From contig NC_079501.1 in the NCBI RefSeq assembly GCF_030052815.1, forward strand, positions 90,686,296 to 90,750,295: a stretch of 64,000 nucleotides of DNA. Reading direction: 5' to 3'. The DNA comes from Hevea brasiliensis (taxonomy: Eukaryota; Streptophyta; Magnoliopsida; Malpighiales; Euphorbiaceae). The position numbers and the translations under genes were made by a program. Positions within the stretch are counted from its first letter, which is position 1. The number at the start of each line of letters is the position of its first letter. This document shows positions 11,955 through 26,600 of this stretch, piece by piece. The notes beneath the pieces are model-generated. The model ran no database searches. It was given only the letters and a program-made list of their open reading frames with translations, and was not told the origin of the DNA.

Positions 11955-12425
11955 ACTAGGACCCCTTCCCCTTGCCGACCGCCGCCCCATAACGCCGAAA
12001 AACCAGCTTGAAAACCTCCCATGCGTGCGCTATAACGCACTTTCCTGGCCAAAATCTGGCCAATCCGGCTACCAATCGAATCGAGTTTTGATCCAAATAC
12101 CTTCTACTCGTTGAGAGCTTTTCATATACTCCAAAAAACACAAATTTTCACTAAGTAGATTATGCAATTTTTGCCGAAGAAGTTTTAGCCTATGTTGAAT
12201 TTTGAGCTAAATTTCTCCCAAATTGGAAATCCCACGGGAAATCTGAGAGTACCGTCGTGCTCTACACGACGAGAATTGCGCGAGGATATAAATTTCAAAA
12301 TTTTCTAACATCAAAATTTCAATGGGTTCCGCGAACTTTATAGTGTTTTTTTGTGCCTCAATTGAGTTTAATTAATTTCGTAAATATTTTTTTCTAACTC
12401 CTGGTGTTATGAGCTTCTCGTATAT
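11955..12425 (+). repeat. Old LTR fragment of the element B family
   Basis: Collinear with the reverse complement of the element B LTR (28267-30909), so it is a B-type LTR in + orientation. Shared stretches include cccatgcgtgcg, ccggctaccaatcg, gccgaagaagttttagc, gagagtaccg.cgtgctc, atttcaaaattttc and atgagcttctcgta. Similarity fades after about 12425. It was already in place when element D inserted at its left edge. Confidence 0.75.
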
Positions 12426-14026
12426 AAGGAATTAAATAGATTAATTAAATTAATAGGAGTTTATTTGACTTTAAGAGTAATTATCAGGAGCTTAATACTC
12501 TGTTTAAATAAATTATAATAAAAAAAACAAAAAAATTTTCTTTTTTTTAATCATTTATTTTTTCTCATTATATTTGGATAAATAGAAAATAAAAGATTGA
12601 AAAATAAAAAATAATAAAGGAAAAGCTACTTTCCCTTTCTTGATTTATTGGAGAGAAAATAACGAAGGAAAATAAAACGAATTTTCCCCTTCTTCCTTAT
12701 TTTCTTTCTTCTATCCAAACAAAAAAAAAATATATATTTTTTCAAACTTATTTTTCCCTTATTATTTTCCTTCCTCTCCCTTTTTCATCTATCCAAAAAA
12801 AAAGTGTAAAAGGAAAAACTAAATTATCATAAATTTATTTGACCTAATAATAATTTTCAAAGATATAAAAGAATCAATTAAATTGATAATAACATATTTA
12901 ACGGTAAGAATAATCGTTATGAATTTAAAAAATCTTTTTGTTTACTATAGAAAAATTTTAAATATAACTTTTTATATTAAATGTGAAGAGAATACAACAC
13001 TAGTATTGTAGAAAATAATTTAATAATTCTTTAAAAATAAATAATAAAAATGTCATTATCCACAGCATTCTAGGCATTGAGTAACGAATATGCGAACAAA
13101 AGAAATATTTCACAACAAACGATTCTACTGTAACAGTATTCCTTCTACAGTTGTGTGGTCAATGGCAAAGCCTAAGTTGACTCGCGTGTCAGGTGGTCAT
13201 TTCCTGCTGTGTAGCAGATAACACGTGGAGATTTTCAATTTGTCAAAAATCCAAATAAAAATACAATTCAAGCCAAAATGTGCTAATAAAAAAAATACCT
13301 TTTACGATATATAAGTAGTTTAAGTGGTAAATATATTAAATTATATATAAAATAAAATGAAAGAGACTAATTAATATATTAATTATATAAAAAGAAAATC
13401 ACGTAAATTTTATTATTGTGACTTATTTGCTTTTTTTTTATATGGTTTTATTCTTTTGCGATTTACAATATAGTATATGCTGTAAGTTAAGTATAATTTT
13501 TATTCAGGGTCGAGTCAGAAAATTATTTTTAAATGAGACAATATTATATATGAAATTAATCTATTATTTTATTTAATTACACTTGTTTCCTATATATTTC
13601 TTATTTCTTATTTCCTGTATATTTTGAAGGGTCAATATTATATATTCAAAAATATTATAATGGAGTATAATTAAGTTAAAATTTTTTTTAAGGGGTGCTA
13701 GTACCTTAAAATATTTTTGAATATGTAATTAGAAATAAATAATTCTAATGTTTTACATTACTTATATCTTAATAAAATAATATAATTATCTTTAGGGAGA
13801 TCAATCGCTAAAATAAAATAATTCGGACTAACATAATTAAAATAATTTTTTCTTTAAATATATATATATATGTAAACAGGAAAAATTTTAAAGAGATTGG
13901 AGGGCCAAGGCTCCCCCTAGTCCCCTCCCTCTGCTCCCGATTTTATTAATTAATATAATCTTATTTTGAATAATGCAGGTTGATTATATTAACAAACATT
14001 ATATCTTTAATATTAGTGATTTGGCA

Positions 14027-14101
<75 letters not shown>

Positions 14102-17100
14102 TGCTAGAAGAAAATGGTAAATTTCGATATGAGGAAGAAAATTTTTGAAAGATGCACACTTGCAACTTATAGTGTTCATGAAACTACTGCTCATAAAATA
14201 ATTTTTTAAAATATTAATTAGAGACTATTAAAATTTGATTTAAATTAAATTTAATATATTATAACAGTAAAAATTTTAAAATAATAAAATAATTTTTTTT
14301 AATTAATGGTTTTTTTCTAGAAAAATACTTTTTTTTTTCCTCAAAATCTCAATACTATATAGGGCTTAAGTCTATTCAAATTAGTCTAATAAAAAAATAA
14401 TAAGTTATGGGATTGATACATATAAGGAAATTTTTATTTAAATTTAGTCTATCATAGATTCAAAATATAAATATATATCATCCGTGTATTTAATATATAT
14501 ATCCCACCGTACATCTTATTTCTTGTATCCATGATAGATCGAATCTAAACAAAAAAATCTTAATTATAATCCCTTTTACAATGTTTATAAGTAAATTAAA
14601 AAATGCATGAGTTTTTGGCACTGTTCGTCAATAGTTTTTAAGTTAGCGTTTAGTGTTCTGACTATTATCAAAACACTACCTCTTATATTTATATTGATCA
14701 ATGGCATAGTATTTATAGTAGTATTTAGAGACTGAGAGAGACGTTAATGAAAAGTTACCCTCCTAACATTTAGAGGTTGAGAGAGCATTTTGACAAAAGT
14801 CAATAAAATGATACTACTACTTTTTATATTTAATAGTTAATTTAATAACTATTTTTATCGGACACTTCTGTTTTAAATTATTATATAAATAACTAACTAT
14901 TAACAGCTAATATTTAATTTGTAAGTTAATATAAAAATAGGGAATTAATTATTTGGTAAGAGAGTGTTTGGTTTGATTTATTAGTCGGTCAAAATTACTT
15001 ATAAAATAAAATTATAAGTAAATTAGTATTTGATTTGATTTATAAATTAGAAAAAATTACTTAAAATAAGTCAAAAGTCATAAGTAAAAATAAGTCAGAC
15101 ACCTTTACTTATAACTTATTTATTTATTTTAAAATTACTCATTTATCAATTAAAAAAACTATATTATCCTAATAATTTTAAAAAATATAAATATTATCCT
15201 TTATTTAATAACCACAACACTCAATAACATATTATTTTTAGTCATTTCGATAAATAAATTTTTTTAAGCATATTTAAGTCAAACATTTAAATTATTTAAA
15301 AGTTAATTTTAAGTAGTTTTATCAATTAATTAATTATTTATTTTTAAATTAACTTATAAATTAAAATATAAATTTTAAGTGAAAAGTTATAAGCACATAG
15401 CCAAAAGTTTAGGTGTTTGATTAAAATGAGTTTAAAAGTTTATTTGTTAAAATACAAAAAAATATATAATTAATTATTATAATTATTAAAATAAAAATAA
15501 TATTAATATTATAATAATAATCAATAATTTTATTATAATTATTAATTATAATAAATTTTTCATAAATTTCATTATAATCAATAATTTTTTATGAATTTAT
15601 TATTCAGACATTAGTTTTGCCAGATAATTTCCATCTTCCCAAAGCATGGTCACGACAAAGGATAAAGAATAATTTGTTGGTTTCATATAAAATAAAATTA
15701 TTTTATTATAAAAATAAAATAATTTAACATAAATTGCAATTCATCTCTAGAAATTTTTGTAAAATAATTTTTTTCATAAAATAATTAATTAAGAATTTTT
15801 TATTAACTTAATGAAAAAAGAATTAAATTTCCTCAAGTAAAAATACATATAATATTTTTTTTATAAATTTAATAGATAATATTTAATAAACCTTAAACCT
15901 ATTCCTATAATTTTTTAATAAAAATTTTTTCATATATAATTTATATATTAGATTTTTTAGAAAAATATTATATATATTTTTTAATATGAAAAAACTTTAT
16001 TTTCATTACGTTAATAAATTTTTCATAATTAACTATTTTATGAAAAAAAAGTATTAACTTATAAAATCTCATAAAATAAATTATAAAATTTTATTAAATT
16101 ATTTTATTTTCTAAAATAAATAATTTTATGTATAATAAGATCAAGTAATCATATTAAACCTATAGAAAAATACAAAAGTTATGGAATTGGAAGCTTCTGT
16201 GATTAATAAAATTGTTGTGTTGCAATGCAATGTGCCCTACTGCTACTACCACTTCACGTGCCTGAATGAACACTCTTACAAATTACAACTAACACAAGGC
16301 TCCAAATTGAGGGCTTTGTATTTTTCTTTTGATTTTCTTGCTTAAGAAAAATCTTTACTTCTCTTTCTTGGATTTTGTTTATCATAATTTGATTCTAAGT
16401 TTCGGTTTAAGGCCAATGAATAATACATTGATTCTCTTCAATTGATATTAAACAAGCATAATATTGGGTATCTTTAAGCTTTTTGTTTCGCGGAAAAACA
16501 AAATTTTTTTTAGAAAGAAAATATTTTTCATTAAAATATTTTTTTATTATTTAATTATAATATTAAATTAATAATATATAATTATGTTGTGTATGTAAAA
16601 GTATTTTTATACTTTAATAAAATTATCAAAATTTAGAAAATGATTTCTTTTTTTAAGGAGAGAGAATCATTTTCTTTAAAAATAACTCTTTTTAAGAAAA
16701 AATATTTTCTTTTATTGAGCACAAGAAATATTAAAAAATATAAATAATATTTAATAAAATAATATTTTTTATGAGATAAACAGAGCTAAAAAAGTAATTA
16801 TTAATTTGAATAATAAGATTTAAGAAAGGAGAAAATTAGCACTCATTGTAAAATCAAAGCCAATGGACAAAGGACGAGAATAAACCAGCGAGTGCCTGTT
16901 GGCAAACTTGCTTATAAGTTTACAAAATAAGTTTACTTATTTATTCACAATTTTTTTTTTTTAAATTTAGAAGCTAAAAAAAAAAAAATCACTTTTTCAT
17001 TTTTATGTTTATAAACTTAGTGATCAGATATTCGACCATGTTAAAAACATTTAATTTTTAAAATTTTATCATATTCTTAGTAATTCTAATAATAAATATA

Positions 17101-17580
17101 CTTACAAACCACTTTTTATTAAAAATGTTAACCATTTATCAACTATTTCTAATCACTTATACGGAACATTTAATTACTTTGGTTTTAAATGTTTATTAGC
17201 TTATATTAATTTGTAAACACTCGTATTTATAGGTTAATTTTTATAAATTAAGTCAAATAATTTTTAAAATGAAGACAAACGCCTGAAAAGTTGATAATTT
17301 ATAGATACAATTGTGCCTTCCCAAAAGGGAAACTAGTAACGAAAATTACAAGAGAATGAGAAGGCCCATCTAAAGCTAAATTATAGGCTACAAAAAATGA
17401 TAACTCCAGGATTAGGCCAGAGAGAGGTAACAAAACCAACCCTTTTCCATCTCCACCTTAGAAAATGAAGATTGAACAGAAGTCGAAAAGAAAAAAGGCA
17501 GAGAAAGCCTGAAATTTCCTAGTCAGCTGCAGCCTGAAGCTGTGGCCTGCTTCCTCCTATTGCATACTTTTGCATTTGAT
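12426..17580. other. AT-rich intergenic DNA, no gene seen
   Basis: Five kilobases of very AT-rich sequence with many short A and T runs and no open frame that looks like a protein. Stretches at about 14950-15420 and 16890-17300 have the look of old non-autonomous DNA transposons (repeated ataagt/acttat blocks), but I could not define terminal repeats or target duplications. Nothing else is supportable. Confidence 0.6.
14027..14099. repeat. (ATT)n microsatellite
   Basis: Uninterrupted ATT triplets, about 24 units, in the AT-rich intergenic region. Confidence 0.95.
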
Positions 17581-17586
17581 ATTTAC

Positions 17587-17592
17587 TTTATT
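17587..17592 (-). terminator. Candidate poly(A) signal of MSH2
   Basis: AATAAA on the minus strand about 107 bases after the MSH2 stop codon, in the context TGTGAATAAAGTAAAT. It is the first canonical signal downstream. A transcript end is needed to confirm. Confidence 0.45.
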
Positions 17593-17698
17593 CACACAAA
17601 ATTGGAGGGAAGTGGAGCATTTTAGTGCCTGATACTTTCATCGACCTTATAAAACATCCAACATGCAAATACTGCTACCTGTGTTGTTGCAAGGACAA

Positions 17699-20600
17699 CT
17701 AGAAAAATTGCTTGAGCCAGCGGCAATTTGCTGCATCCCTCTCCAAGTCATTCTTCAGCTTGCTTACTTGGTGCAGAGCCTCCTTCAAATCCATAGTCTC
17801 TAGTGGCAAATCAGAGAACGCTTTCAGAAACCGGTGAGCATGAGCTGCACCCCTAGACATGTCCTCGAGATCACAGGATCTTTTTCGTTTGGATCCCACC
17901 TGTAAATCATATTCAACAAAATCAATACTTTGAGAGTAATATAATGCTGTCATTATACGGCATGAATTACTTTTTCTTCAACTTCTCAAGGTCAGATCAC
18001 AAGTGCAAATCTTTGACACATGAAAGAGCTAAAGACACGTAATTTGGTCAAATTGCTCATGAAAGGAGTGGTTTGTAATCTTTCAGTAATCAATATTCTT
18101 TTCTGGACACTTGGCACATTACAATTTACACATTGTCCAACTCTGTGTGTCGACCATCTACTGCTAAAACCTTTCTCGGACCAAGAGTTAAATGCATAAA
18201 CAAAAACATTTCAAATTTTAAAATGTTATACCTTGGTAAGCTTTCCAGAGTGGGAAAATTTGTTATCAGCAACCAAAAACCAAAAGCAAATTGTTCCATC
18301 ATGTAAAACCTTACAAAAAACAAAAGTTCTTGCAATTCATACAATTAAGAATTAAGATTGCATAGCAAGTAGCATAACAGTTTCACCTTTGAAAGCTTAA
18401 GCTTACTGAGATGGAAGCTTTGAAAATGATTTAACCAATTGCACAAATTGTCACCACATAGCTCCTACTATCTCTATAGAGAGCAACCTCAAAAAATATA
18501 AATTTAAGACATAAAATTGCCTGTTTCATATTTACTGAAATCTCAAATTTCTATTTTTGTTCTCTACCTGCACTTTCTTTAACCAAGTGAATCAACTTGA
18601 CTCTTTGCTAGAACTTAAGTGGTGCCTCTAGCTCATTGGTCTTAATAATTTGTAAAGTATCCAAAGTGCCTCCTGTGGCCTTGGGTCATGCAGTAAAGGG
18701 TGGATTAGGGGTTTGGATGAACCCAGGGCTCAATACTTGCCTTTTAGGATAAAAATAATATGGCAGTCTAGAGTAGTATGAAACTTCAAACACTTGACAT
18801 TTCCCAAAGCATCAACTACAACAATAATTACAATGTTCCTACCCATCATCATATGCATTTTAAAGCAATTGTCCTCCCAATGGCACTGCAAGATCACTAA
18901 AACGCACCTTTTCTGCAGTGTCATTTGAAAAAATAGCATTAGGTGAGAAATCTTCCAACTCAGCTGCCTTTTCTCGAGCAAGAGCAACAACACTTTTAGG
19001 AAAATTTGCAAATTCTGCAACATGAATACCAAAACTTTGATCACAAGCCCCTGGTTCAACCTGGAAAATATGAGCAAATGAAGGCTTATGAATGGATACA
19101 GAATTTACTCATAGTCCAGAGAACTGGGGACAAAGCATAATAAACTTAACGCAAAAGATTCATATCAAATCACTTGAATGCAACCAACCAACCAAGACAA
19201 ATAAAATGATGGGACTACTGAGCAATAATTGATATTTTTATTTAGATATGTATCGGGAGTTTGTTGCTTTCATGAGGCAAAACATAATATGAAAATAGAA
19301 AGCTAAAATAAATAAAGAGTTGAGATCTATAATTCTTTTTCCCTCTTCCCTTCTCTTTTGGTGAGTGAAGCTCCTCAAATAAGAAACCACTGAACAAAAA
19401 AGGGTTGGGCTGAAGCTCGTTTAGTAATAAATTTCCACTCACCTTCATAATTCATTATCTTATTATCTTCCCATTTATATGTAGTTTATGCAATTCTTAT
19501 GGCACACCTCAACATGGTTACATGGGACAAGACAGGCCAAGCACCAAAACCTACTATTTCCCCTGATTCTGATAGCTAACATTTTGAGCCTCTCCTAGTG
19601 AGGGTGGAAATCTAAAATCAGCAAATGGAAATCACCTTGTGTTTAAACATCTAAATTATTAACTATATCAGTGCCTCAGAGAACAAAATGTATAATGTTT
19701 TTGAGGGCTCAGAGAAAGTAAATTGGAAAAGCCTACTAACAAAAATAGACAAATATTTCCCTACTATCTCTGTCAGCTTTATTATCCAGGGGAAGATCCA
19801 GCATTTTTTTCCCAGTTGAGTCAATTTGTGCACCTACCTTGTAAAGCATCGTCAGCTTGCAATTTGACGAGTCAATGTGTGCACTAACATGATAATTTGC
19901 CACACCAACAATATGCTTTGTATGGGACTCGGCTTTTTCATCAGCTAAGGCAGTCAGTTCATGAAAGTGGGTTGCAAATAATGTAGGTGCTTTAATCACT
20001 TGAACAAGGTGTTCACATATAGCCCAAGCTAAACCTGAACACCAGATTGAATTGCATGAGTAGGCATTCACAAATAAATAACCCCTAACACCAGAGTAAA
20101 ATTTGATGTATATAGTTATGATTATAGATGGTCTAACTATATCCAACAGTTCTCTGAAAATTTGGATCAAACATGGTAGACGGTCATTTTCAACTGGAGA
20201 TGAAAGAAAGTCTATCTGTAAGGAATATAGGCAAATGGGTGGATAAGTTTTCACCTAAATACACACACAATATAAATACACATAGATTAGGAAAGAGAAG
20301 AAGATTTGATGGCATTTATGTAATAATTTCAAAAGACATCACATGATATTAAGTAGCATAGGAGTGGGGTGATCCAGGAACCAACTACAAAAGGGATTTT
20401 TCCAAGGTTGTGTAAAGAATGCCTTGAATTTAATAAATGGCCCAAAGCTTAGCTACTTTTATCACGTGAAGAATGAGAAAAACCTCCTCATTCATTGCTT
20501 AAAGATTGAGTCTTCTAAAATCTTTGAAAGTACCCATCAATTTATGACAAAGATCTCACATGGTCAAAGATCGTATCTTAAATGAATCTTTGTAAATCTT

Positions 20601-23600
20601 GACCAAGACTTATCATTTATATCATGGGGCCATATTTGCAAAGAGTAGTCATGGTTATAATGGACTAGGCATGGCAAGGCAATGAGCAAGCGAGAGTGGT
20701 GGAAAGTGTAAGTGAGGAGAGAGCAAGCTGTGTAAAGTTCACAAGTGAGTGGTTTAAACACTTGAGCTTGTGAGGGTTAGTGGGAGTGAGATTTGGGTAT
20801 AGCACTAGTGGGTCAATTGGGTTGAGAGGGAAATTCAATCGTCATTAGAAATCTCCCAATTTCTTAGTGAAAATTCATTGATTGTCTTCCCACGTGGATG
20901 TAGCTTATTATCGAACCACGTTAAATTCTTGAATGCCCATGTTAATTATTCTATCATTTTATTTTTCACTAAACCAATTGATATTTTCCCAGGGGTGTCA
21001 TTTTCGTAACATTGTGGAAAATACTTAAAATTTTAAACTTACCAAATCCATCATAAGTTGATGTCCCACGGCCTAACTCATCAATGATTATCAATGACTT
21101 ATCTGTAGCTCCTTTCAGTATTGAAGCAGTTTCAAGCATTTCTTGCATAAAGGTAGAAACTCCACGAAGCTACAAATAAAAGGAACACATTAATAAACTT
21201 CTACAAGAACAAAAAATGTCATTTTCTTCTTTTTTTGAACACATTAATAAAGTTACTAGCACTTAACCCAGTAATGCCTAAATTAATCCTCTGAATCAAT
21301 AATTATGATGGGGTGTGTTTCATTTTGGTTCACATACTTGATTTTACCTTTAAACCAGAAACTAAATTCATCTGAAAGATATTCGTTTTGCCAGTATCTT
21401 TAATGTTCCTATAATTGAACATGTGTGAGCTGGACACGAAAGCCTCTTCTAGCAACAGAAGAGGGTTTCAGCAACTTTCCTTCAACTCCGTGAGGGATGA
21501 TAATCAAAATATTAGTAACTCAACTCAACTCAACTCAACTAAATCTTTATCTCAAAAATTTAGAGTCAGCTATATGAATTCATTTTCTTCACTCTAAACG
21601 ATTTTGGGTTAAATTCTCAGAAATGTGTAATGCTTCTAGGTCATGTTGTACTATTCTCCTCCAAGTCAATTTAGGTCTACCCTTTTTTTTCTTTCTATCC
21701 TCTAACCTAATGTGTTTTACTTGTCTAACTAGAGCCTCCGTATGTCTACGCTTCACATGACCAAACCATCTCAATCTCCCTTCCCTCATCTTTAATTGAC
21801 ACCACTCCTACATTTTCTCTAATCCTCTCATTACGGACTTTATCTAGTCTAGTATAGCAACTCATTCACCTTAACATTCTCATCTCTGCAACTCTTATCT
21901 TAGACACATACGACTCTTTCAGTGCCCAACATTCACTACCATATAACATAGCCGGTCGTATGGCTGTACGATAAAATTTTCCTTTCAACTTATTGGAAAT
22001 CTTACGATCACATAAAACTCTCATGGCACGTCTCCACTTCAACCATCCGGTTTTAATCCTATGACTAACATCCAAACTTATCCTATGTGTTATATGACTA
22101 ACATATTTTTATAATCAAAATATTAGTAGCCTTATCAAAATCATTTGAACAAACCAAACTTTTCAACAAAAGTTATGTCAACTTTAATTTGTGAATTATA
22201 AAAATATGTCATTAATATAATAATCTTCCACAACATAGTTCTTTATAAAGCGAAAAATGATTTACTTGCTATTTCAAGATGAGAACATATTGTTGTTACT
22301 CTTAAAAGAAAAATATTAACTTTACAAATTGGCATATGAGAACAAATGTCAAGATTAGTTCATGCATTTAGTTTCCCTTATCCTTCAAGTGATGAACTGT
22401 AATTTTTTTGCAAGTAGTTAAAAGCGTATTGCAACAAGTTCAGCAATTCATGATTTTGAGTTACTATTCTGTCCAGTTAGCAGTTATCCTACCTAAACAC
22501 ACCAATGCATACTTGGAACGTGTTACAATAAGCATTTCTTTTAAAAGAAAAACTTTACTGCCTAAGCATCATTTGGACATCACTTAGGTTCTCAGCTACA
22601 GCTTGCCAAGTGAGATGTTTTTTGTTAGGCCATGCCACATCATTGAAATTTACAATCAGTTTGGTGAAGTTCTAAAATTAAGTTTTGTGTCCATGCATTC
22701 ATCTGTGCTTGCATGCAATTTTCAGAAATTACAAAAAAGTTCTATTAACGATGCCTCCATCCTTTCTATCAAGTAAATAACTGTAGAATTAGCAAAGAAA
22801 GAATCTAGAAATAAAGTATGCAAGAGATAACAAAAGGGGACACAACCGATAGCAACTAAAACTCTATGGAATTCAAAAAAGGCAGTATTCTAAGAAATGA
22901 TATGAGAATGGCATAAGATACAATATTTGTGAATCCATATGATATTATATTCCATTTCAAGGTGTTGATCTCCAAGAAATCATGCTTACTTGGCAGTCAC
23001 CAGCACCCACACGAGCAAAAATGCAATCACGAACTGAAATACTAGCCTTGTCACAAGGAACAAAGGAACCAACTTGCGCCATAAGAATATTCACACCAAC
23101 CTGCAGGTTAAACCAAAAGATATACATATAACAACCAGGGAAATTTGTTCTTTAGCAACATAATTTGGAGTCACCCATTTATAATGAGGTGTTCCATTAA
23201 GGTTACAAAAATAAATAAATAAAACCTAAACCCCACAAGAAGGCTCTACCTCGAATAGGTGTTGTGTCCAATGCATCAACAGACTAAAATATCATTATGA
23301 TCTCAAAATTCTAGGGATAGGATAAGAGCAATATCAAGAAATCATTTCATGGAATTGACAGGCAAGTGATAGATAAAAGGTATGCAACTGAATCGTAGAA
23401 ACCATACTTGCCGAATAAATGTGGATTTTCCACCCATATTAGGCCCTGTGATTATTTGGAACCAACTCTTTCCCCTGACCTGATTTTTGCAAAAAACCAA
23501 AGCATAAGCAGTGAGTTACTTAGATTTAACATGGCTAGAAGACGCATGATCTTTTCAAACAATTGATACTCACAAGTTTGCAATCATTTGGTATAAAATT

Positions 23601-26600
23601 AACCCAGTCTTGAGCTTCCACACAAGGATGTCTACTCCCTTCTAATATAATATCTCCCACATCCTATTATGCACATAATCACAAATTGAAGTTCATTTTC
23701 CAAAACAAGAAAAATGAACAAAGGAAAGGAAATAAAAGTAGAAAATAGCATGTAAATAATTACTGATGGTGAGATGTCAGGTCTTGTGTAGGGAGTTGGA
23801 CAACTAGAAGCCAAATCAGCAAAACTGAGTAAGACATCCAATTCAGAAAGCATGCCAGCTAAAGACTCAAACACCTGCAACATGAAACTTCAATAAGTCC
23901 ATAATAATTAATAAGGTAGAAACAATAAACATGATAAAGGATGAATACCTCAGAAAAAGTTGCTGCAGTTTGAATGACTCGATTGACCAGCTCTTTCTGA
24001 CAATTCTTGTATTCCTCTACTATCTTTTGGTACTGATCCCCTAACTTCTTAAGTTTTGTGTTTGTGAATTTTACTCCATCCTTTCGGGTTTCAAGGACAA
24101 TAAATTGGGTGGTCAGCTTTTTCCTTATTTTTGGCTCTTCTTTCTTTGTAATTCTGAAGACATGTCCAAATTGTGTTCCTTTATCTAACTTTAATCCTTT
24201 ATCTTGAGGAAGATCAAGATCATTTGCAGTTTGTTTATGCAAATTGTGTATTTGGCGCTCCAATGACTCTTGTTCATCTTTCAGTGCAGATAGTGCAGGG
24301 TCATAATTTGGTGAAATCATATACTCCCCATTCTCAAGTTGATCAAGGTCAACAGAAGCTTCTACCAGAGCAACGAACTTATTCAAGTGATCATCATCAG
24401 TCAATGACTCAAGGGGATCCAAATACTTTTCCTTGATTAAGGATGAAAATTGTCCATCATACCGCTCCAGAGCACTTCTAATGTATGGGAGTCTTATACT
24501 CGACTGCATCCAAGAGATACATCCAATTAAAAACAAAGGCTTATTAACTAAAACATCTATATACAATCATCTAAATGCATAAAAATAGTTGTGACATGTA
24601 AAGATGTAATTTACTTAAAAACAGCAAATATGCAATAATAGCTTAAAGTAAGCAAGTAGATAGGTAGCCTTGAATGCCACAGCTGGCTAGCATCAAGGAA
24701 AAACTATTGTAATCACAATGACAGACACCACTAGGAAGTTCATTTCTGAAGAACAAGAAGCAAACTATTTCAATATCAATGGCTATTCCACTCCAAGAAG
24801 ACATCTGATAATCCTTAAATAAGAGAAAATGAGAATAATAAAAAATATGCAAGAAAAATTAGTCTACTTAGCATGAAAATGAAAAGAATCTGCCTTTCAG
24901 CGGGTTGTGGAGCCAATATAATCACTAAGTCAGCCATTCTAACAACAAAGAGTTCATTAAACCTAGTAAAATAAGTGAACATGGGGGGAAAAATTGAAAT
25001 CTACCTGATAAAGTTTTACAATATGCTGCAAACCAGCTCTTTTCTTCTCAAGATTGCGCATCAGTCGCTCAATATCCGAGATCCTTTTTAGATGTTGCCT
25101 TAGGTCTTGGCGAAGGGCAGTATCTTCCACAAAAGCCTGTACCAAGTCCAGTCTAGAGTTGATTTCATTTACATCCAGCAAGGGCTGTTTTAGCCACATA
25201 TGAAGCAACCTTTTTCCCATCCCAGCTGTACATGTTCTATTCATGAGACCAAATAAACTAAAATTTTTATTTGCATCAGTTTTGCTTTCAAGGACATTAA
25301 GAGCCCTCATGGCAGCAGAATCCAGCCTCATATAACTGTCAAGATTGTACCTTCTGATTGTATAATTTCCATAATTGCTCTCACCTGCAAGTAATTCTGC
25401 ATAAGAAAGTAATGCCCCTAAAGCACCAGGTGCAAATTCAAATCCAGAAACTAAATCTCGAACTGGTTCAATGGAGCCTTTGACGAGCCTACCAAGATCC
25501 TGCACCAAATCCCTTGTTTTGAACTCACTTTTCTTTCTCTCAGTCAACATCACACCACATCTAGTCAGGGCATCATGCAATGTTCTACACTCACTGGATT
25601 TACCAGTTTCTGCGGGCAAAAGGCATTCCTTGCAACCAAGAGCAACCAAAGCTGACTCCACATTTGTAAAGTGACTATCATCAACAAATTCGGCCAACCC
25701 AATAATTCTTTTTGTTAAATCGATATAACTTAAACCAACAGTGCAACCACTTTCACGGAAATTTGGAATGAGTGCAACAACCACAGGGGAATCCTGCATT
25801 TCGTTGTTGGCAAACAAAACATCTTCAAAACTGCCTAGATTGCCAGGAGTCCCACTTTTCGCCAGTCTCCAGTTGGACCCACTACCCTCATAGAGCTCAA
25901 GAGTATGGTCTGTTCTCTCCAATAGAAGGTCTCGGGCAATTGTTTCAAACATGTTCTTATTAATGCTCACACTGGAAAGGCCATCAGCTCCACCACCCAA
26001 TTGTCGCAAAGCAGTAGTAGTATGGTAATAGGTCATTGCAATGAAGGTTGCATTTTCACCATGCGAAGTGTAATAGTCCTAAACATTCACACAATATCTC
26101 TTGAGAAATGATTTGTAACAAGGAAAATAGAGGAAAAAGAAATATTTCAAGGATCAAGGAGAGGGGGAAAGACAAATTTTCAAAAACAATAGAAAATTGA
26201 CTAACGAAGGAGAACTAGTTGCAGTATCTCTAATGAATCATGTGCACATGCACACCTGATATTAAGAAGTTAAGAATAATGAGAGAGATAGAGAGAGAGA
26301 TTTACATTTAAAGAATTTATGCATTTTGTAGAAAACATTTATCTGGCATGTAGTTCTTAGCATGTTGTTTTGATGTGCTGATATAAGAACAGAAAAATGA
26401 TGAAAGGAATAAATGGAAAATTAAGATGAGCATGTCAAGTTTTGCAGAACAAAACGCTATTGCTTTTATTTTTTTTTTAAAAAATCAAAGCTCAAAAACA
26501 AATTCCTTAAACATATTGCCAGATAAGGATATTTGCATAGTTTACTGAAAATTCAAATGATTCCCAACAACTGAAATTCAGTTTCTTGCAAACTGCTTAT

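Noticed and set aside
12560..12800. Opposed tttggata / tatccaaa blocks suggesting terminal inverted repeats
   Set aside because: The matches are short and A/T-rich, in a region full of similar runs, with no target duplication.
16890..17300. Possible hAT-like MITE with tgcctgttggc / gacaaacgcct ends
   Set aside because: The ends pair only about 6 of 10 bases and no flanking duplication was found.
20034..20254. Open frame extending upstream of MSH2 exon 11
   Set aside because: The exon begins at 20034 after a CAG acceptor; the N-terminal extension is intron 10 read-through and has no similarity to MSH2.
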